A stretch of DNA of 60,000 bases, from contig NC_079880.1 in assembly GCF_029227915.1 (NCBI RefSeq), positions 30,933,501-30,993,500 on the forward strand, given 5' to 3'. The notes beneath the pieces were generated by a model. It worked only from the letters and a program-made list of their open reading frames with translations, searched no databases and was not told where the DNA came from. The DNA comes from Hydractinia symbiolongicarpus (lineage: Eukaryota > Cnidaria > Hydrozoa > Anthoathecata > Hydractiniidae). Position 1 is the stretch's first letter. Each line of letters begins with the position of its first letter. Below, in pieces: positions 57,610 through 60,000 of the stretch. A program made the position numbers and the translations under genes.

Positions 57610-59077
57610 TCTACATAATAATAGAGAGAGTGTGTGGCAAACAAAATGGATGTGCTTATGTTCCTTTGATGTAGCCAAAATACTTTAATGGGATAAATTT
57701 TCGCGGGGATTAAAATCCGCGAAAATATGTCCCTTCAAAAATTTGGAAACAGGCCATCCGCGAAAATTTGTCCCCGCAAAATTTTTGAAAAATTGCTCGA
57801 TCCGCGAAATTTTAAGCGATCTCTGGAAATGAAAGATGATGCTGACTTCTCTCGTAACGTGTTTGACGCTTTTAATTAACGATTAAGATTCAGCCTAATG
57901 TCTGGTGTTTATACTACCTGACGTTATAGATGTGTTGAAAGAGCTTTGAACTAAAATGCAAAACTACACTTTGTCTCGGTCGTTGTAGAAATGACCGGTG
58001 TAACGAGGGTCGATGAGACAGTGCCATTCGGCCCCGAAGCCTTTTGACAACTTATTTTACTTTTTTAGGTTGAAGTTCCTATAGCTAAGATAACTCAACC
58101 GTGTCGAAACAGACGGTTGATGACGCCATCAAAGAACATTTAAACCTTAATATCTCTGTAACCGTGTTTGTCAAAAGTACATGATCCTTTCTGATCTTGT
58201 TCAGTGTTTCAACATCTATACGAGGAAGGCAACATGTATATAAATTTCTAAAAAAATTTTTTTTCGGATATTAGTGGGTCCTTGCTGACTTTAGCAAAAC
58301 TTATAAACGAAAAATATGTCTCTTCAAATGTATGTTAAATGTACATTGTTTCAATCAAAGTTTCAAGCTCTTTACAATAGTTGCCGCAGGATAACAAAAT
58401 TCTAAGAATAGTTTTTGAGTCCATTACAACCCTTAACAGCTGATTAAAACAGTACGATTTTATACCTTATTTCGATCCTATTTTAAAACTCTACGCAACA
58501 CAAGTAATAACTTCTATGGCTTTTTATTCACTTTTAAAGTTTAGGGATAAATAACTTGGAAACAAGTGGAGGTAACTATCGCCATTTCGAGCGTGGGGGG
58601 ACTACCTGAGACCAAATTAGGACCAAATTCGTAAAGATAAATCAACTTACCTGTTTCAGAACAAACAGATTGATGCGTCATCAAAATACCTTTAAACTCA
58701 ATCTAATTAGTTAATACAAAATCGCGCACCCAATCTTGAATTGGGTGCGCTCTCCCAACCTGGGTCCCCGAATCCGTTTTGACGAACGGGTTAACAAAGT
58801 CATCCAACCAACCGTCCTTCAAAAGTTTATGTTCCTATACCTTTTTTGATCAGTGTTTCAAGATCTTTATAATAACAACAAAGGGTTGAACAATAGAAAG
58901 CACATGATCCTACACATTATTTTTATTAGCGTTTCTAGATGTCCAGAATAGAGGCCACGGGTAAATAAATTTTAAAAAGATATGTCTGTTGACAGTTTCT
59001 TGCTGACATCATCAAAATTGACGATTCTTTTTCATTTCTATTCAGCCTGAGGGGTTTTTCACGGTCCTTATCGACTA
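57610..59077 (+). mobile_element. Helitron-like unit, array B, second copy
   Basis: Starts TCTACATAATAATAGAGAG directly after the previous CTGG and ends near GGTCCTTATCGACTATG (about 59077). Includes the family's TCATCAAAGAACATTTAAAC-like and AACCTGGGTCCCCGAATCCG words. A foldback MITE is inserted near its 5' end. Confidence 0.5.
57690..57805. repeat. Palindromic CGCGAAAA element
   Basis: GGGATAAATTTTCGCGGGGA and its inverse TCCGCGAAAATTTGTCCCCGC, plus two inner CCGCGAAAA words, form nested inverted repeats. It is CpG-rich against an AT-rich background and is likely a small foldback MITE inside array B. Confidence 0.65.
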
Positions 59078-59094
59078 TGTTATACCTTATCGGG

Positions 59095-59220
59095 GAAAAA
59101 AAGTCGGGGGGAGATTTTGTCAGATAAAATTAAGTCGGGGAAAAATTAAGTCACTTTTGAAAAATAAGTCACTTTTCCCCGACTAATTTTACAAATAAGT
59201 CACTTTTTCCCGACTAATAT
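59095..59220. repeat. Foldback element rich in AAGTCACTTTT
   Basis: GTCGGGGAAAAATTAAGTCA and TAAGTCACTTTTCCCCGAC are inverted, with outer GTCGGGG / TCCCGACTAAT copies. About 125 bp, non-coding, right after the Helitron-like array. Confidence 0.65.
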
Positions 59221-59224
59221 TTGA

Positions 59225-60000
59225 TACTAGCCGGGACACCCGGTGTCGAATCGCCGGGATGAACCACAAGTAACTGTTGTTGAACGCCCTAAAGACCGCT
59301 TAAAAAGAACTGCAAACTGTGCGAAACAGTCAGGTGGAGCGCTTTAGTACAGGTATGTAGTATGTCGTAAATCAAGTGAAGCGCATACACCATTATAATG
59401 TTGCAACTGTAACATATTTTCAAAAAATAACTTTTCCGCAACAAAGGCTAAAATAAAAACACAGTTTACAACCGTTGTGAATCCGCCATAGCAAAAACAA
59501 TTGGTCAATATTATTTTATTTTGCGGAATAAGTTTTTGTAAAAGTTAAAAAATTAATCGTGACACCGGACTGAACGCTTAGTACAGTTAAACGGTGTTAC
59601 ACAGGTGTATAGGGATAATACCCTTTTGAAAAAAACTTTCTTGCAGACTCTATTTAAATGAAAACACAAGAAACAGTCCTTCACTTCTTGCACAGGGCTA
59701 AGCGGTTAGTCCAGGTAAACATTGTTGCACATTCGTACAGGCGTGATTCCCAAGAAAGTTTAAAAATTAAATGTTACAGTGGGATGACCCGCATAGGCGT
59801 AACTGGCTTTTCCAAAAACAGGCTATTGTTAACACAGACCTAACCGCTTAGTACAGTTAAACAGACTTGAACAGTACCCTTCTCAAAAAAAATAAAAATT
59901 ATCAACTTCGGTTAAAATGACAACACAGGAAACAGCCTGTCGTTACCCCTCCAGCTAAAGCAATTTCTCAGCTATTTTATTTGCAAAAAAAGTTTTAAGG
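59225..60000 (-). repeat. Repeat family B, inverted copy, cut by window end
   Basis: The left edge ACTAGCCGGGACACCCGGTG is the complement of the 33.15 kb terminus. The rest matches 31-33 kb inverted, including three subunits with CTTAGTACAGTTAAACGGTG-like words and AACAGCCTGTCGTTACCCCT. The element continues past 60000. Confidence 0.6.

Overview
The window is AT-rich eukaryotic DNA with few genes and many repeats. It most resembles an early-branching animal, probably a cnidarian. The reasons are spliced minus-strand genes with GT-AG introns, an NXPE-family gene, a Polinton with a long zinc-finger PolB, a THAP/P-element transposase, a PHD-type CR1/L2-like LINE, a tRNA-derived SINE of a kind I associate with corals and hydrozoans, and relics of a HEPN/NB-ARC/TPR protein. 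The species cannot be fixed from the sequence alone.

Layout. 1-9.9 kb holds no convincing gene, but contains a pogo-like terminus, short Helitron-like copies, a foldback MITE and a clear 764-bp piggyBac-type non-autonomous element with TTAA ends. 10.0-11.1 kb is a broken HEPN (R-x4-H motif intact), P-loop and TPR relic of a STAND/NLR-like protein. 11.1-20.0 kb consists of two head-to-head, decayed Polinton/Maverick copies. The first is short: PolB N-terminus on +, integrase C-terminus on -. The second is long: capsid-like fragment, membrane protein and integrase on +, converging with unknown genes, packaging ATPase, HNH nuclease and PolB on -. All carry stops or frameshifts.

20.5-24.6 kb is a three-exon NXPE/PC-esterase gene on the minus strand with fitting splice phases. 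Its introns hold a SINE, a Harbinger-like MITE beside an acceptor, and an inverted GGGTATC minisatellite. 24.6-34.6 kb is repeats only. 34.7-42.4 kb holds six minus-strand exons, most of them in linked phase, of a Ser/Arg-rich coiled-coil protein that I do not recognise. 42.4-45.1 kb shows only tandem repeats.

45.1-47.4 kb is a THAP/P-element transposase pseudogene with a lost catalytic Asp. It abuts a Penelope-type GIY-YIG fragment. 48-49 kb and 57-59 kb are head-to-tail arrays of a Helitron-like element. 49.2-53.7 kb is a dead LINE with a 2A-like NPGP motif, a PHD finger, an endonuclease and a reverse transcriptase. It is followed by about 510 bp of uninterrupted (TTA)n. The last 0.8 kb is an inverted copy of the repeat family seen at 31-33 kb.

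The likely working genes are the NXPE gene and the unknown six-exon gene. Nearly everything else is mobile-element debris.
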